Notes: generated from the letters alone by a model not told the origin. Counted from the first letter of the stretch, positions 54,789 through 64,000 are shown. The stretch: 64,000 bases of DNA from an uncultured Pelagibacteraceae bacterium (GCA_902624195.1 CACNWV010000002.1:41610-105609), one strand, 5' to 3'. A program made the numbers and translations.

Positions 54789-56110
54789 TTGATTACAGAT
54801 ATTTTATTTTTTTTATCTAAATATATTAAATTATTTTGAGAAAATATAGGAAATGATTTAATTTTTCTAGGTAACTTTACTATATCAGTTAATTTACCAG
54901 CAGCATCAATTTTTAAAACGTAGGAATTACTTAAAAAGATATTAATTTTATCTCCTGCAATTACAAGAGTCTTAAATTTTGCTTTTTTTTTCTTTATTTT
55001 TAAAAAATTTGAAATCATTTCATTGATATTATAAGAATATAAAATTTTTCCACTTTTTAAATTAAGACAAATTAATAAATTATTTTTTGAAATCAAGTAA
55101 GCGTTATCATTATTTGCTACTGGTTTAATCAAGGATGAAAAGTTAAATTTAAAATCAATTACACCGTTTTCTTTATTTATAATATAAGTAAATTTATTTG
55201 ATGTAACAATAATTTTTTTATTAAAATTTACAATTTGATTTCCTAAAAATAAATTACTTGGATTTAAATCATTTGATTGATTTAAATTTATAAACCAAAT
55301 AATTTTCATTGTTTTGTTATTGATTGAATATAATGACCCGTAAGTATTCAAAAAATAGGAATAGTTTTCATTAATCGATAAACTATTAACAAACTGATTT
55401 TTTACTATAGTTTCTTCAGTTGGTATGAATTTTAATACATCTCCATTATTTTTGTTAAAGAAATAAAGAATATTATTTTGATTAGCTGCAATAAGCTTAT
55501 TTTTGTATAGTTTGAGATTAGATCTGAAAGGTATTTTGTAATTTTTTGCCCAAATAATTTTATTTGATAAATAGTCAAATGCGTACAAAAAACCAAGATT
55601 GTCTGAAACATAAACAATATCATTGAGAGTGATGAAATTTATTTTTTTAGGTATTTTTTTAAATTTTTTTTGATAAAAGTTAAATTTATTGATTACTCTT
55701 TCGTTATCTAAAGAATAGAAAATCAAGTCTCCTTTTGAGGTAGCTAAAATTACAATATTATTGTTAAGTAATTTATGGTTCATTATATCATGGCTTGAAA
55801 TTTTTTTGCTTTTAAGAATAAGATTATTTAAACCCAAATAATTAAAATTAATTGAATTATTTGTTGAGCTATAAAAAATATCATTCCAACTAATGTTGGT
55901 TTTTTGTTTTAAAAATGAAGGATTGTAATTTTTGTTTAGTGGAATAATTTCTTTAAATTCATCTGATTGAGACGAGAGCGTTTTAAATTCAGCAAACAAA
56001 TCATTTTTCTTGAGTTTATTTGGATTGTCATTGTTCCAAATACCAGTTTTGTCATCGAAAGAGCAATTGCTAATAAATATAATTAATACAAAACTTAAAA
56101 ATAATTTCAT
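54785..56110 (-). CDS. bamB: BamB-like outer-membrane assembly lipoprotein
   Basis: PQQ/WD-type beta-propeller lipoprotein of the BAM complex. The 441-residue protein has a lipoprotein signal (FLSFVLIIFISNC) with the modified Cys at residue 16. Repeated blades such as VYVSDNLGFLYAFDYLSNKIIWAKN and LLICLNLKSGKILYSY are spread over 90-420. It is divergent and Asn/Lys-rich, so the call rests on propeller repeats, lipobox and the panB-yfgM-bamB context. der, which usually follows, is absent; purF converges instead. Confidence 0.8.
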   Translation of the reverse strand: MKLFLSFVLIIFISNCSFDDKTGIWNNDNPNKLKKNDLFAEFKTLSSQSDEFKEIIPLNKNYNPSFLKQKTNISWNDIFYSSTNNSINFNYLGLNNLILKSKKISSHDIMNHKLLNNNIVILATSKGDLIFYSLDNERVINKFNFYQKKFKKIPKKINFITLNDIVYVSDNLGFLYAFDYLSNKIIWAKNYKIPFRSNLKLYKNKLIAANQNNILYFFNKNNGDVLKFIPTEETIVKNQFVNSLSINENYSYFLNTYGSLYSINNKTMKIIWFINLNQSNDLNPSNLFLGNQIVNFNKKIIVTSNKFTYIINKENGVIDFKFNFSSLIKPVANNDNAYLISKNNLLICLNLKSGKILYSYNINEMISNFLKIKKKKAKFKTLVIAGDKINIFLSNSYVLKIDAAGKLTDIVKLPRKIKSFPIFSQNNLIYLDKKNKISVIN

Positions 56111-56116
56111 TAATAT

Positions 56117-56626
56117 TTATTTTTTAGTTAGAATATCTTGTGCTAAATTTTTTAATTTAGAATCACTCTCAATTAAATTATTAAGTAACTTATTTGCTTC
56201 ATTTAATTTCGAGTTTTTAATTAAGAAGAGTGCTTTTTTTAGATGTATTAAATCTTTCTGGTCTTTTGATATATCTAAATTTTCTATTTTACCGAAATAA
56301 TTTAAAATTACATCATCAGTTTCTAATTCTTTTTCTATTAAAATATTCAGTGCCAGAATAGAATAAAAACTATTTTTACTTAATATAATTTCTCTATAAA
56401 GTTTTTTGGATTCCTCTACTTTATCCGTATCAAAATATATACCTGCTTGAATGAACTGTTCTGATATGTTTATATTTCGTTTTTCATTAATTATTTTAAG
56501 GATTATAGAAGTCACTACAACTAATAAAATTAAAAATATTGTTACAGATATTTTTAATTTATTTTGCTTTAAGAAAAATAGCAATTTTTCTTTAAATTCA
56601 ATTTTTTTTTCTAAGTTTTGTTCCAT
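56117..56626 (-). CDS. YfgM-like membrane-anchored TPR protein
   Basis: A 169-residue protein with a short cytoplasmic N-terminus, one membrane helix (about 26-45, ISVTIFLILLVVVTSIIL) and a helical periplasmic part with TPR-like pairs (FIQAGIYFDTDKVEESKKLYREI, LIHLKKALFLIKNSKLNEA). E. coli YfgM is an ancillary partner of SecYEG and PpiD next to BamB. The position between panB and bamB agrees. It overlaps panB by 29 bp. Confidence 0.75.
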   Translation of the reverse strand: MEQNLEKKIEFKEKLLFFLKQNKLKISVTIFLILLVVVTSIILKIINEKRNINISEQFIQAGIYFDTDKVEESKKLYREIILSKNSFYSILALNILIEKELETDDVILNYFGKIENLDISKDQKDLIHLKKALFLIKNSKLNEANKLLNNLIESDSKLKNLAQDILTKK

Positions 56627-57398
56627 TTAAAAAATTTTTTTTTGCTGGAAATTTTTTTAATTTTACATCTCTAGTATATTTTTTAACAGCTTTTTCAATT
56701 ACTCTATCCAAAGAGGCATATTTTTTTACAAATTTAGGGTAAAATCCGCTTAATCCAAGCATATCATCAGTAACAAGTATTTGACCATCACAATTATTTG
56801 ACGATCCAATGCCTATAGTGGGAATTTTAAGAATTTTGGTAATTAATTGAGAGGCCGCAGGCGCTATACACTCTAAAACAATTGAGAATGCCCCTGCTTT
56901 CTGTATTAACAATGCCTCTTTAATAAGCTTTTCAATTTTTTTTTTTGTATCTCCTTCAACCTGAAATTTTTTTTTAAATTGAGGTGTGTAACCTATATGA
57001 CCCATTACTGGTATATTAGATGTAACAAGGCCCTTAATTATGTTGTAATTCTTTTTATTGCTTTCTATTTTTACCGCGTCACAACCTGTTTTTTTTACAA
57101 TCAACTTTGCATTTTTTTTTGCAACTTGGATATTTTCATAAGTGCCTTTGGGCATATCTACAACAAATAAAGAGTTTTTTATCCCCTTTTTCACACTTAA
57201 ACTATGACTTATAATTGTTTCCAGAGTAAGATTATGAGTATTATCATTTCCGTATAAAACATTTGCCATCGAGTCTCCAACCAAAATAATATCACAGTGC
57301 TTATCAAGAATTTGTGCAATCTTTTTCGAATAAGCAGTTAAACTTACAATTTTAGATTTATATTTTTTTCTTAAAATTTTATTTATTTTTTTATTCAT
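56598..57398 (-). CDS. panB: 3-methyl-2-oxobutanoate hydroxymethyltransferase PanB
   Basis: First enzyme of pantothenate synthesis, adding hydroxymethyl from methylene-THF to ketoisovalerate. The 266-residue TIM-barrel protein has VSLTAYSKKIAQILDKHCDIILVGDSMANVLYG, VVDMPKGTY, AVKIE, MGHIGYTPQ, IVLECIAPAASQLI and PTIGIGSSNNCDGQILVTDDMLG. panC is not adjacent. The gene ends inside the yfgM-like gene. Confidence 0.96.
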   Translation of the reverse strand: MNKKINKILRKKYKSKIVSLTAYSKKIAQILDKHCDIILVGDSMANVLYGNDNTHNLTLETIISHSLSVKKGIKNSLFVVDMPKGTYENIQVAKKNAKLIVKKTGCDAVKIESNKKNYNIIKGLVTSNIPVMGHIGYTPQFKKKFQVEGDTKKKIEKLIKEALLIQKAGAFSIVLECIAPAASQLITKILKIPTIGIGSSNNCDGQILVTDDMLGLSGFYPKFVKKYASLDRVIEKAVKKYTRDVKLKKFPAKKNFLNGTKLRKKN

Positions 57399-57405
57399 TA
57401 AAATT

Positions 57406-58965
57406 TTACTCTAGTTCTATTGTACTTGGTGGCTTTGAGCTTATATCATACACAACTCTATTAATACCTCTTACATTGTTAACTATTTTATTTGATATAT
57501 TGTCAAGAAAGTCTTTAGGAAAATTAAAATAATCTGCAGTCATACCATCTTCAGAAATCACAGCTCTCAATAAGCAAGTGTACTCATAAGTTCTTGTGTC
57601 TCCCATAACTCCAACTGTTTTTATGGGTAGTAATGCTGCATAAGCTTGCCAAATTTTGTCATAAAGCCCTCTTTTATTCAATTCTTTTATATATATATGA
57701 TCAGCTTCTTGTAAAATTTTAATTTTTTCTGGTGTTATATTTCCGATAATTCTTATAGCTAAACCTGGTCCTGGAAACGGATGCCTGAAGCAAATACCTC
57801 TTAACAAACCCAAAGAAGTACCTAAAATTCTAACTTCATCTTTAAAAAAATCTCTCAAGGGTTCTATTAATTGCAGCCTCATTTTTTTAGGTAATCCACC
57901 TACATTGTGATGTGATTTAATCTTAGAGGTTTTACTACCCGAGGAAGATTTACTTTCTATTATATCAGGATAAAGAGTGCCTTGTGCTAAAAATTTCACA
58001 TTCTTAAATTTTTTAGCCTCTTTTTCAAATATCTTTATAAACAAAGTTCCGATTATTTTTCTTTTTTTTTCAGGGTTTGAAATATTCTTTAAATTTTTGA
58101 GAAAAAATTTTGAAGCGTTGACTAGTTTGATATTTAATTTGTACCTATTTTTAAAAATTTTATATGTATGTTTAAATTCATTTTTTCTCATCAAGCCAGT
58201 ATCTACCATTATACATATTAGTTTTTTTTTAATTGCTCTATTAACCAGCAAGGCAACAACGCTGCTATCAACACCCCCGGATAAAGCACATATAACTCTA
58301 TCGTTCTTTACCTTTTTTTTTATTTCACGGATTAATTTATTTTTTTGAGAAATAACACTCCATCTTTTCTTTATTTTACAAATTAAAAATAAAAAATTTT
58401 TAAATATTTGCTTTCCTCTGTCAGTATGAGTTACTTCTGGATGAAATTGAACACCATAAATTTTTTTTTTTCTATTCTCTATAATTGTAAATTTTGATGA
58501 GCGTGTGAAGGCGATAGCTTTGAAATTTTTTGGTATTTTAAAGACTGCATCCTCATGGCTCATCCAAACATTGCTGCTAGACGATAAAAAATTTTTCGTT
58601 AAAAGTGAATTTTTTTTTTTAAATATTCTCGCTCTACCAAATTCCCTTCTTTTTCTTGAGGATCTTATTTGCCCTCCAAAAAGTTTAGCAATGAGCTGTA
58701 AACCGTAACAAATTCCAAGAATTGGAATCTTACTTTTTATAACATTTTTTGGGATACTTTGATAATTAACTTTAGTTACAGTTGATGGTCCTCCTGAGAG
58801 AATAATCCCTTTAACCTTATCGAGATTTTTCATTTTTCTTATTTCTTTAGGAGTCTTTATTTCAGAATAAACACCTAAATCCCTAACCCTTCTAGCAATT
58901 AACTTAGTAAGTTGAGAACCAAAATCAATGATTAGTATTTTTTCAGGAATATTTTGAAATTGCAT
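57406..58965 (-). CDS. guaA: GMP synthase (glutamine-hydrolysing)
   Basis: Converts XMP to GMP. The 519-residue protein has an N-terminal class I glutamine amidotransferase domain. Its catalytic Cys86 is in GICYGLQL, and its His-Glu pair is in [11 protein letters not shown]. The ATP pyrophosphatase domain has the PP-loop [13 protein letters not shown] near 229-241. The dimerisation domain ends [16 protein letters not shown]. It is abutted by a TPR gene that separates it from guaB. Confidence 0.98.
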   Translation of the reverse strand: MQFQNIPEKILIIDFGSQLTKLIARRVRDLGVYSEIKTPKEIRKMKNLDKVKGIILSGGPSTVTKVNYQSIPKNVIKSKIPILGICYGLQLIAKLFGGQIRSSRKRREFGRARIFKKKNSLLTKNFLSSSSNVWMSHEDAVFKIPKNFKAIAFTRSSKFTIIENRKKKIYGVQFHPEVTHTDRGKQIFKNFLFLICKIKKRWSVISQKNKLIREIKKKVKNDRVICALSGGVDSSVVALLVNRAIKKKLICIMVDTGLMRKNEFKHTYKIFKNRYKLNIKLVNASKFFLKNLKNISNPEKKRKIIGTLFIKIFEKEAKKFKNVKFLAQGTLYPDIIESKSSSGSKTSKIKSHHNVGGLPKKMRLQLIEPLRDFFKDEVRILGTSLGLLRGICFRHPFPGPGLAIRIIGNITPEKIKILQEADHIYIKELNKRGLYDKIWQAYAALLPIKTVGVMGDTRTYEYTCLLRAVISEDGMTADYFNFPKDFLDNISNKIVNNVRGINRVVYDISSKPPSTIELE

Positions 58966-59385
58966 TTATTTTTTTGATAAATTTTCAATTTCCTCTTTTA
59001 GTTTTTCACTCTTGCCGCAAAATTTATCACAAAAACCAATTAGTTTGTTGTTCAGTTCTCTACTTTTGCTGTAGTCAGACGCATCTAATTTTAATTTTGC
59101 TAGACTATAAATAGCTTCTTCATTTCTTGGGTTTAAAAGTATCACTGTATTTAAGTTTTGCTCCTGTAGATTAATTTTATCTAGCTTTTGAAAAATTTTG
59201 GATAAATATAGATAGGATAATTCACTTTTGGGATTATAAACAATATCTTGTTCAAATTTAAATCTCGCTTGTTCAAATTTTTTATTTGCAAATAAATTTA
59301 CACCTTCTTGAAAAAAATTAGTATTGGCAAATAACAAGGTTGGTAAAAATAGTAGTAAAATAAGTTTAATTATTTTAAAAATCAT
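58966..59385 (-). CDS. Small exported TPR protein between guaB and guaA
   Basis: A 139-residue protein with a signal peptide (FKIIKLILLLFLPTLLFAN). Tetratricopeptide-like helices follow (EGVNLFANKKFEQARFKFEQDIVYNPKSELSYLYLSKIF, then LNPRNEEAIYSLAKLKLDASDYSKSREL). Two Cys near the end (GFCDKFCGKS) may form a disulfide. It probably acts as a periplasmic protein-protein contact; no specific function is evident. It overlaps guaB by 4 bp and touches guaA, so it is expressed with the guanine genes. Confidence 0.75.
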   Translation of the reverse strand: MIFKIIKLILLLFLPTLLFANTNFFQEGVNLFANKKFEQARFKFEQDIVYNPKSELSYLYLSKIFQKLDKINLQEQNLNTVILLNPRNEEAIYSLAKLKLDASDYSKSRELNNKLIGFCDKFCGKSEKLKEEIENLSKK

Positions 59386-60461
59386 AACTTATAATTGAAC
59401 GTTTTGTCTGTCATTTCTACACTATGAACCATGCTTTCGTAAAATCCAGCTTTTGTGATTTTGATAAATTTAGCATTTTTAGATATTTGCGATAAATTTT
59501 TTGCTCCAATATACCCCATTGATGATCTTAATCCACCTTGTAATTGATAAATAATTTTTGAAATTTTTCCTTTATATTGAACTCTTCCTTCAACTCCCTC
59601 AGGTACAAATTTTGACTTATCTTTATGTCTTTTTTGAAAATATCTATTTGCTGAGCCTGAAAACATAGCCCCGATTGATCCCATTCCCCGATATTGTTTA
59701 AAAACTTTACCATGTAATCGAAATTTTTTTCCTGGACTTTCGTCTGTACCTGCAAATATTGAGCCCATCATTATAGCGTCTGCTCCTGCAGCGATGGCCT
59801 TTACAATATCTCCTGAAAATTTTATACCACCATCAGAAATTATTTTAATTTTTTTCTTTTTTAGCACCCGCTTAACTTCCATTATTGCTGAAATTTGAGG
59901 AACACCTATACCTGAAACCATTCGAGTAGTACAAATTGATCCTGGGCCTATTCCAACTTTAATTATATCAGCACCGGCGTTATAAAGACTTTTAGCAGCT
60001 TCACCTGTCGCAATATTCCCTACACATATTGAAATGGTTTTACTAATTCTTTTTAAATTCGAAAGAGTTTCTAAAACCTTTTTACTATGTCCATGCGCGG
60101 TATCTACTACAATTAAATCACACCCGTTATCTATTAAATTTTTAGCTCGTTTTATATCCTCTTTATTTGTCCCTACGGCTGCACCAACTACTAAGTTTTT
60201 ATTTTTTACTTTAACTACTTCTTTTGTTTGATTTTTTATATCTAAATTTCTATGAATTATGCCTATCCCACCAGCTCGCGCCAAAGCTATTGCCATTCTA
60301 GACTCTGTAACTGTATCCATTGCTGAAGATAAAAAAGGGACTTTAAGTGATATCTTTGAAGTTAAATTTATTGAAATGTCTGTATCTGAAGGTAAAACAC
60401 TAGAGAATTGTGGAAGAAGTAATACATCATCAAAGGTTAAAGATTCTTTAATTGTTCCCAT
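59382..60461 (-). CDS. guaB: IMP dehydrogenase lacking CBS domains
   Basis: Oxidises IMP to XMP, first step to GMP. The 359-residue protein begins with the IMPDH-specific [19 protein letters not shown]. It contains [28 protein letters not shown], the catalytic Cys177 in [11 protein letters not shown] and the flap [13 protein letters not shown]. The usual CBS pair would fall between residues 86 and 89, where the chain jumps from EVVKVKN to LVVGAAVGT. It is about 130 residues shorter than typical GuaB. GMP reductase is the other CBS-free relative, but the N-terminus, YFQ and EGRV flap motifs fit IMPDH, and guaA is close by. Confidence 0.93.
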   Translation of the reverse strand: MGTIKESLTFDDVLLLPQFSSVLPSDTDISINLTSKISLKVPFLSSAMDTVTESRMAIALARAGGIGIIHRNLDIKNQTKEVVKVKNKNLVVGAAVGTNKEDIKRAKNLIDNGCDLIVVDTAHGHSKKVLETLSNLKRISKTISICVGNIATGEAAKSLYNAGADIIKVGIGPGSICTTRMVSGIGVPQISAIMEVKRVLKKKKIKIISDGGIKFSGDIVKAIAAGADAIMMGSIFAGTDESPGKKFRLHGKVFKQYRGMGSIGAMFSGSANRYFQKRHKDKSKFVPEGVEGRVQYKGKISKIIYQLQGGLRSSMGYIGAKNLSQISKNAKFIKITKAGFYESMVHSVEMTDKTFNYKL

Positions 60462-60487
60462 AAATACTTATATACAATTTTTAGAAT

Positions 60488-61114
60488 TTATAAAGACTTT
60501 AAAAGTTTACAATGTAAATAAGTTTCTTTGGATTCATTACGACTTGATTGAGGCTTAAAAAAATTTACCTCTTTAAACAAAGATTTGGCTAGGTTTTTTA
60601 CTTCAAGAAAATCCTCTCCCATAAATAGTTTTGAGACAAAAACGCCTTTAGATTTAAGAATTTTAGACGAAAAACTCATGATTTCTAAACAAAGTTGATT
60701 AGTTCTAATAGAATCAAGGGTTTTATTTCCAGTAGTATTAGCAGCCATATCAGAAATAACTACGTCCAATTCTCTTTTAAAAAAATCTTCAATATAATCC
60801 TTCGTTGTTTGGTCGAAGATATCACATTTTTTAAAATGAACATTTTTTAATGGTTTCATAGGTTTAATATCAATTGTTAAAATTTTACCATTAGTAACTA
60901 TTTCGCTTGCAACTTGAGCCCAACCACCAGGATAAGATCCAAGATCTAATAGATTAGAATTATTTTTGATAAATTTAAATTTTCTATTCAGTTCTATAAG
61001 TTTAAAAGAGGCTCTCGATCTATAACCTAAAATTTTTGATTTTTTGAAAAACTGATCTCTGTGTTGTTTAATTTTCCACGAGTTACTTTTTTTAACTCTT
61101 TTTGATTTTTTCAT
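60488..61114 (-). CDS. rlmE: 23S rRNA 2'-O-methyltransferase RlmE (FtsJ/RrmJ)
   Basis: Methylates U2552 of 23S rRNA during 50S assembly. The 208-residue protein shows YRSRASFKLIELNRKF with the catalytic Lys, the SAM site LLDLGSYPGGWAQVA, DVVISDMAAN with the catalytic Asp, and VSKLFMGEDF with the second Lys. A basic N-terminal tail helps rRNA binding. It follows pssA with one-base overlap and precedes guaB by 26 bp. Confidence 0.95.
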   Translation of the reverse strand: MKKSKRVKKSNSWKIKQHRDQFFKKSKILGYRSRASFKLIELNRKFKFIKNNSNLLDLGSYPGGWAQVASEIVTNGKILTIDIKPMKPLKNVHFKKCDIFDQTTKDYIEDFFKRELDVVISDMAANTTGNKTLDSIRTNQLCLEIMSFSSKILKSKGVFVSKLFMGEDFLEVKNLAKSLFKEVNFFKPQSSRNESKETYLHCKLLKSL

Positions 61115-61905
61115 TACAAAATATCTTCGTGGTCCTCGTCAGATATTTTTAGAGAATTTTTTTTCTGTTGATTTTTGAAAAGGAAAATACTCACTGGTAT
61201 TGAAATTAAGTAAACGAATGTAAAAATTAATAAGGTAATAAAAGTGTAAAATAACAAAGCTATAAAAATCATTCCTGCAGTTAATAATAAAAAAATAGTG
61301 GCTTTTGAAGAAATTGAAATTTTTTTTAATGAGAGAGTAGGTATTTTGCTTACTAAAAGTAAAGCTATAAGAATAGTAAAATAAGGAGTAAAATCTTTAA
61401 AATTAAAATTTATATCCAAATTGCTTAATTCATAGATTAAAGGTGCAAGAATTAAAAGACCTCCCGCGGGAGAAGGAATACCTTCAAAAAAATTATTTTT
61501 CCATTCTTGGTCCTCATCATTTTTGGTTAGGTTAAATCTTGCAAGTCTTAATACACAACAAACTGAGTAAACGAGTGCTATTGCCCAACCAAGCTTACCA
61601 TAATTATTAAGCTCCCAAAAATACAGTATAAACACTGGCGCGATACCAAAACTTACAAAATCAGTTAATGAATCTAACTCTTTTCCAAACTCAGAGGTTC
61701 CTTTTATCAACCTTGCAATTCTGCCATCTAAAGCATCTAATATTGCAGCAAACAAAATCAAAGTTACTGCAAGACTGTAATTTCCGTCTATAGAAAATTT
61801 TATAGAACTTATACCAAGACAAACGCCACCTAAGGTAAGTATGTTCGGCAAAAGATATCTAGTTTTTTTTGATGACACTATTTTAAATTTTTGCTTTTGT
61901 TGCAT
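61114..61905 (-). CDS. pssA: CDP-diacylglycerol--serine O-phosphatidyltransferase
   Basis: Makes phosphatidylserine from CDP-diacylglycerol and serine in the inner membrane. The 263-residue protein has about eight hydrophobic segments. It carries an exact CDP-alcohol phosphotransferase motif at residues 60-82 (DG-x2-AR-x8-G-x3-D-x3-D). The subclass II (Bacillus-like) form is indicated by size and NILTLGGVCLGISSI. It is paired with psd through a one-base overlap, so the two steps to phosphatidylethanolamine are co-expressed. Confidence 0.95.
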   Translation of the reverse strand: MQQKQKFKIVSSKKTRYLLPNILTLGGVCLGISSIKFSIDGNYSLAVTLILFAAILDALDGRIARLIKGTSEFGKELDSLTDFVSFGIAPVFILYFWELNNYGKLGWAIALVYSVCCVLRLARFNLTKNDEDQEWKNNFFEGIPSPAGGLLILAPLIYELSNLDINFNFKDFTPYFTILIALLLVSKIPTLSLKKISISSKATIFLLLTAGMIFIALLFYTFITLLIFTFVYLISIPVSIFLFKNQQKKNSLKISDEDHEDIL

Positions 61906-62555
61906 TATTCTGATGCTATTAAACTTTCTCCAGCTACTACATTTTGCCCAATTTTTGCTAAAACTTTTTTGTTCTTAAAATAAATATCAACTCTACTACC
62001 AAACCTAATCATCCCAATTCTCTCGCCTTGCTTAAGATCTTGACCTTGTTCAACTTCACAAACTATTCTTCTTGCTATCAAACCAGCTATTTGAACTATA
62101 ATAATTTCTTCGTTTCCATTGCTTGTTTTTACTTTGAAATAGTTTCTCTCGTTTTCCTCACTTGCTTTATCTAAAGATGCATTTAAAAATTTCCCTGGCT
62201 TATAATATATTTCCTCAATTTTACCAGAGGTTGGAATTCTATTAACATGACAATTAAAAACGTTCATGAAAACACTTACTCGCGTAAACGTGGTATTTTC
62301 TAACCTTAGTTCCTCGGGCCCAGATCTTTCTGAGATATCAGTAATTAACCCATCTGCTGGACTTACCAGAAATTTATCTTCATTAATTGAATAACGATCT
62401 GGATCACGAAAAAAATAGTATATCCAGACTGTAACTAATATAAGAATTAAACCCAAAAATTTGGAAAAAAACAAAACTACAAAAGTAGTTAAAATTGAAA
62501 TAGCTAAGAATTTATAGCCTTCTTTATGGATTTTGGGAAAAATGGTATTAAACAT
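61905..62555 (-). CDS. psd: Phosphatidylserine decarboxylase, short form
   Basis: Forms phosphatidylethanolamine from phosphatidylserine. The 216-residue form has two hydrophobic segments near residues 15-47. It contains VSPADGLITDI, the VFMNVFNCHVNRIPTSGKIEEI core and the self-cleavage site around Ser187 (RFGSRVD). There Ser becomes the pyruvoyl group. Diverges from icd over 64 bp and starts a long minus-strand series. Confidence 0.95.
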   Translation of the reverse strand: MFNTIFPKIHKEGYKFLAISILTTFVVLFFSKFLGLILILVTVWIYYFFRDPDRYSINEDKFLVSPADGLITDISERSGPEELRLENTTFTRVSVFMNVFNCHVNRIPTSGKIEEIYYKPGKFLNASLDKASEENERNYFKVKTSNGNEEIIIVQIAGLIARRIVCEVEQGQDLKQGERIGMIRFGSRVDIYFKNKKVLAKIGQNVVAGESLIASE

Positions 62556-62619
62556 AATTTTAAGTTTGCTAAATTTTTCTTAATATGTATAAAAATCAAA
62601 GTTTATCAATCAATATTTT

Positions 62620-63834
62620 ATGGCAAAAATAAAAGTTAAAAATCCTATTGTAGAGCTAGATGGCGATGAAATGACAAGAATTATATGGTCTTTCATAAAG
62701 GATAAGCTGATTAAACCTTATCTTGAGATAGATCTCAAATATTACGATCTAGGTATGGAAAGCCGTGATAATACAGACGATCAAATCACGGTAGATGCGG
62801 CAAATGCAATCAAAAAATATGGTGTAGGTGTAAAATGTGCCACAATAACTCCAGATGAGGCTCGCGTAGAAGAGTTTAAATTAAAAAAAATGTGGAAGTC
62901 TCCTAATGGAACTATAAGAAATATATTAGGTGGAACAGTTTTTAGAGAACCAATTATTTGTAATAATGTTCCAAAATTAGTGCCGGGTTGGACACAACCT
63001 ATTGTAATTGGGAGACATGCTTTTGGAGACCAATATAGAGCTACAGACTTTTTAATTCCAAGCGAGGGTAATCTTGAAGTGAAGTGGACTTCTAAAGATG
63101 GAAAACAAAAAAAAGAATTTAAAGTATTTGATTTTCCAGGGTCTGGAACTGCTTTAACAATGTACAATTTGGATGAGTCTATTAAAAATTTTGCAAGAGC
63201 ATGTATGAATTACGGTCTTGGAAGAAAATGGCCAGTTTACCTGTCAACTAAAAATACAATACTTAAAGCCTATGACGGTAGATTCAAAGATCTTTTTCAA
63301 GAAGTATTTGAAAAGGAATTTTCTGACAAATTTAAAAAAGCGAATATTACTTATGAACATAGATTAATTGATGACATGGTTGCATGTGCCATGAAATGGA
63401 ATGGTGGTTACGTTTGGGCGTGTAAGAATTATGATGGTGACGTACAGTCTGATACTGTTGCGCAAGGTTTTGGATCTTTGGGGTTGATGACAAGCGTTTT
63501 AATGACTCCAGATGGCAAAACTGTAGAGTCTGAAGCTGCACATGGAACCGTAACTAGGCATTATAGAATGCACCAGCAGGGTAAGGAAACATCGACGAAC
63601 CCTATTGCATCCATTTTTGCATGGACAAGAGGTTTAGGTCATAGGGGAAAAATTGATGGTAATGAAGAATTAATTAAATTTTCATCTAGTATTGAGGAAG
63701 TATGTGTTAAAACCGTTGAGAGCGGCTCAATGACAAAGGATTTGGCAATTTTGATTGATAAGTCCACTAAATATTTAACAACAAATCAATTCCTAGAGGT
63801 TATTGATGGAAATTTAAAGAAAAAACTTAATTAA
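62620..63834 (+). CDS. icd: NADP-dependent isocitrate dehydrogenase (eukaryote-like, class II)
   Basis: TCA-cycle enzyme converting isocitrate to 2-oxoglutarate and NADPH. The 404-residue homodimeric form begins [20 protein letters not shown]. It contains [19 protein letters not shown] (substrate Ser), [37 protein letters not shown] and [12 protein letters not shown]. This type is shared by alphaproteobacteria and mitochondria, unlike the E. coli enzyme. It ends tail-to-tail with alaS (8 bp overlap). Confidence 0.97.
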   Translation: MAKIKVKNPIVELDGDEMTRIIWSFIKDKLIKPYLEIDLKYYDLGMESRDNTDDQITVDAANAIKKYGVGVKCATITPDEARVEEFKLKKMWKSPNGTIRNILGGTVFREPIICNNVPKLVPGWTQPIVIGRHAFGDQYRATDFLIPSEGNLEVKWTSKDGKQKKEFKVFDFPGSGTALTMYNLDESIKNFARACMNYGLGRKWPVYLSTKNTILKAYDGRFKDLFQEVFEKEFSDKFKKANITYEHRLIDDMVACAMKWNGGYVWACKNYDGDVQSDTVAQGFGSLGLMTSVLMTPDGKTVESEAAHGTVTRHYRMHQQGKETSTNPIASIFAWTRGLGHRGKIDGNEELIKFSSSIEEVCVKTVESGSMTKDLAILIDKSTKYLTTNQFLEVIDGNLKKKLN

Positions 63835-64000
63835 TTTTTTTAGAAATTTCTTTAAAGGCTTCTTCAATTTTGTTTTTATCTACGCCTCCTGCTTGAGCAA
63901 AATCTTTTCTACCACCACCTCCTTTACCTCCAAGAATTGCTGACGCAGCTTTTACTAGATCTACGGCATTATATTTTGAAGTCAAATTTTGAGAAATACC
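63827..64000 (-). CDS. alaS: Alanyl-tRNA synthetase, C-terminal 57 residues (cut by window edge)
   Basis: The minus-strand frame is open to base 64000 and stops at 63829-63827. The visible end has [24 protein letters not shown], which is the DHHA1 domain hallmark of AlaRS, followed by a short Lys-rich helix. Catalytic and editing domains lie outside the window. It overlaps the 3' end of icd by 8 bp. Confidence 0.93.
   Translation of the reverse strand, partial: GISQNLTSKYNAVDLVKAASAILGGKGGGGRKDFAQAGGVDKNKIEEAFKEISKKIN

Noticed and set aside
59382..60461. GMP reductase (GuaC) instead of IMPDH
   Set aside because: [23 protein letters not shown] and the EGRVQYKG flap are IMPDH features, and guaA is in the same unit.
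1..64000. CRISPR arrays, insertion sequences, prophage, defence islands
   Set aside because: No regularly spaced repeats, transposase, integrase or phage gene were seen on either strand; almost every base lies in a housekeeping gene.

Overview
This window is a compact, strongly AT-rich piece of what looks like a free-living alphaproteobacterial chromosome, most probably of the SAR11 (Pelagibacterales) type. The evidence is the base composition, the Lys/Asn/Ile-rich proteins, the near absence of spacers, and alphaproteobacterial markers. Those markers are a eukaryote-type NADP isocitrate dehydrogenase, an NDUFA12-family protein, the panB-yfgM-bamB, purM/hda and pepA-lptFG-lptD-surA-pdxA-rsmA-gmk neighbourhoods, and an Rrf2-led suf operon. 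The assignment is by recognition, not by phylogeny. I see no insertion sequence, prophage, integrase, CRISPR array, toxin module or rRNA. The gaps between genes add up to only about 1.3 kb, the longest is 137 bp, and no stretch above 300 bases lacks a gene.

Layout. 1-5366 (minus): protein quality control (lon, partial at the edge, clpX, clpP, tig) headed by a tRNA-Leu(UAG). 5394-7340 (minus): a WecA/MraY-family phosphosugar transferase and an EamA exporter. 7467-8873 (plus): glnA. 8874-14982 (minus): iscR-sufB-sufC-sufD-sufS-sufU-sufT-sufA, a full Fe-S assembly operon with a candidate IscR operator in front. 15114-23807: alpha/beta hydrolase, anmK, tyrS, and a minus-strand mrcA-prfB-AsmA-like run in which prfB carries the classical +1 programmed frameshift. 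23945-30732: RNase E, thiS-thiG, aroQ-accB-accC, DUF2155, an NDUFA12-like protein and a stand-alone NrdJ C-terminal-domain protein.

30729-37690: aspS, hda, DUF2066, purM-purN, ndk, pepA. 37824-45083 (plus): the LPS-export and outer-membrane operon lptF-lptG-lptD-surA-pdxA-rsmA. 45058-47625 (minus): fabD-fabG-acpP-gmk. 47729-54788 (plus): rpsF-rpsR-rplI, dnaB, an RND/MMPL exporter, cvpA-purF. 54785-62555 (minus): psd-pssA-rlmE-guaB-TPR-guaA-panB-yfgM-bamB. 62620-64000: icd and the C-terminal end of alaS.

The genes are essentially all housekeeping: Fe-S biogenesis, purine synthesis (purM, purN, purF, guaA, guaB), fatty acid and phospholipid synthesis, envelope assembly, and translation. I did not find a clearly new multi-gene system. 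The unusual signals are in architecture and in single proteins. All ten convergent gene pairs overlap or abut. The Gly-Gly codons of thiS double as the Shine-Dalgarno of thiG. RNase E contains no cysteine and so lacks the zinc link. The IMP dehydrogenase has no CBS domains. A separate gene encodes a NrdJ C-terminal domain. A tRNA ends 7 nt before the tig start codon. Several usual neighbours (alr/radA, holC, fabF/mltG, der) are missing from their expected slots.
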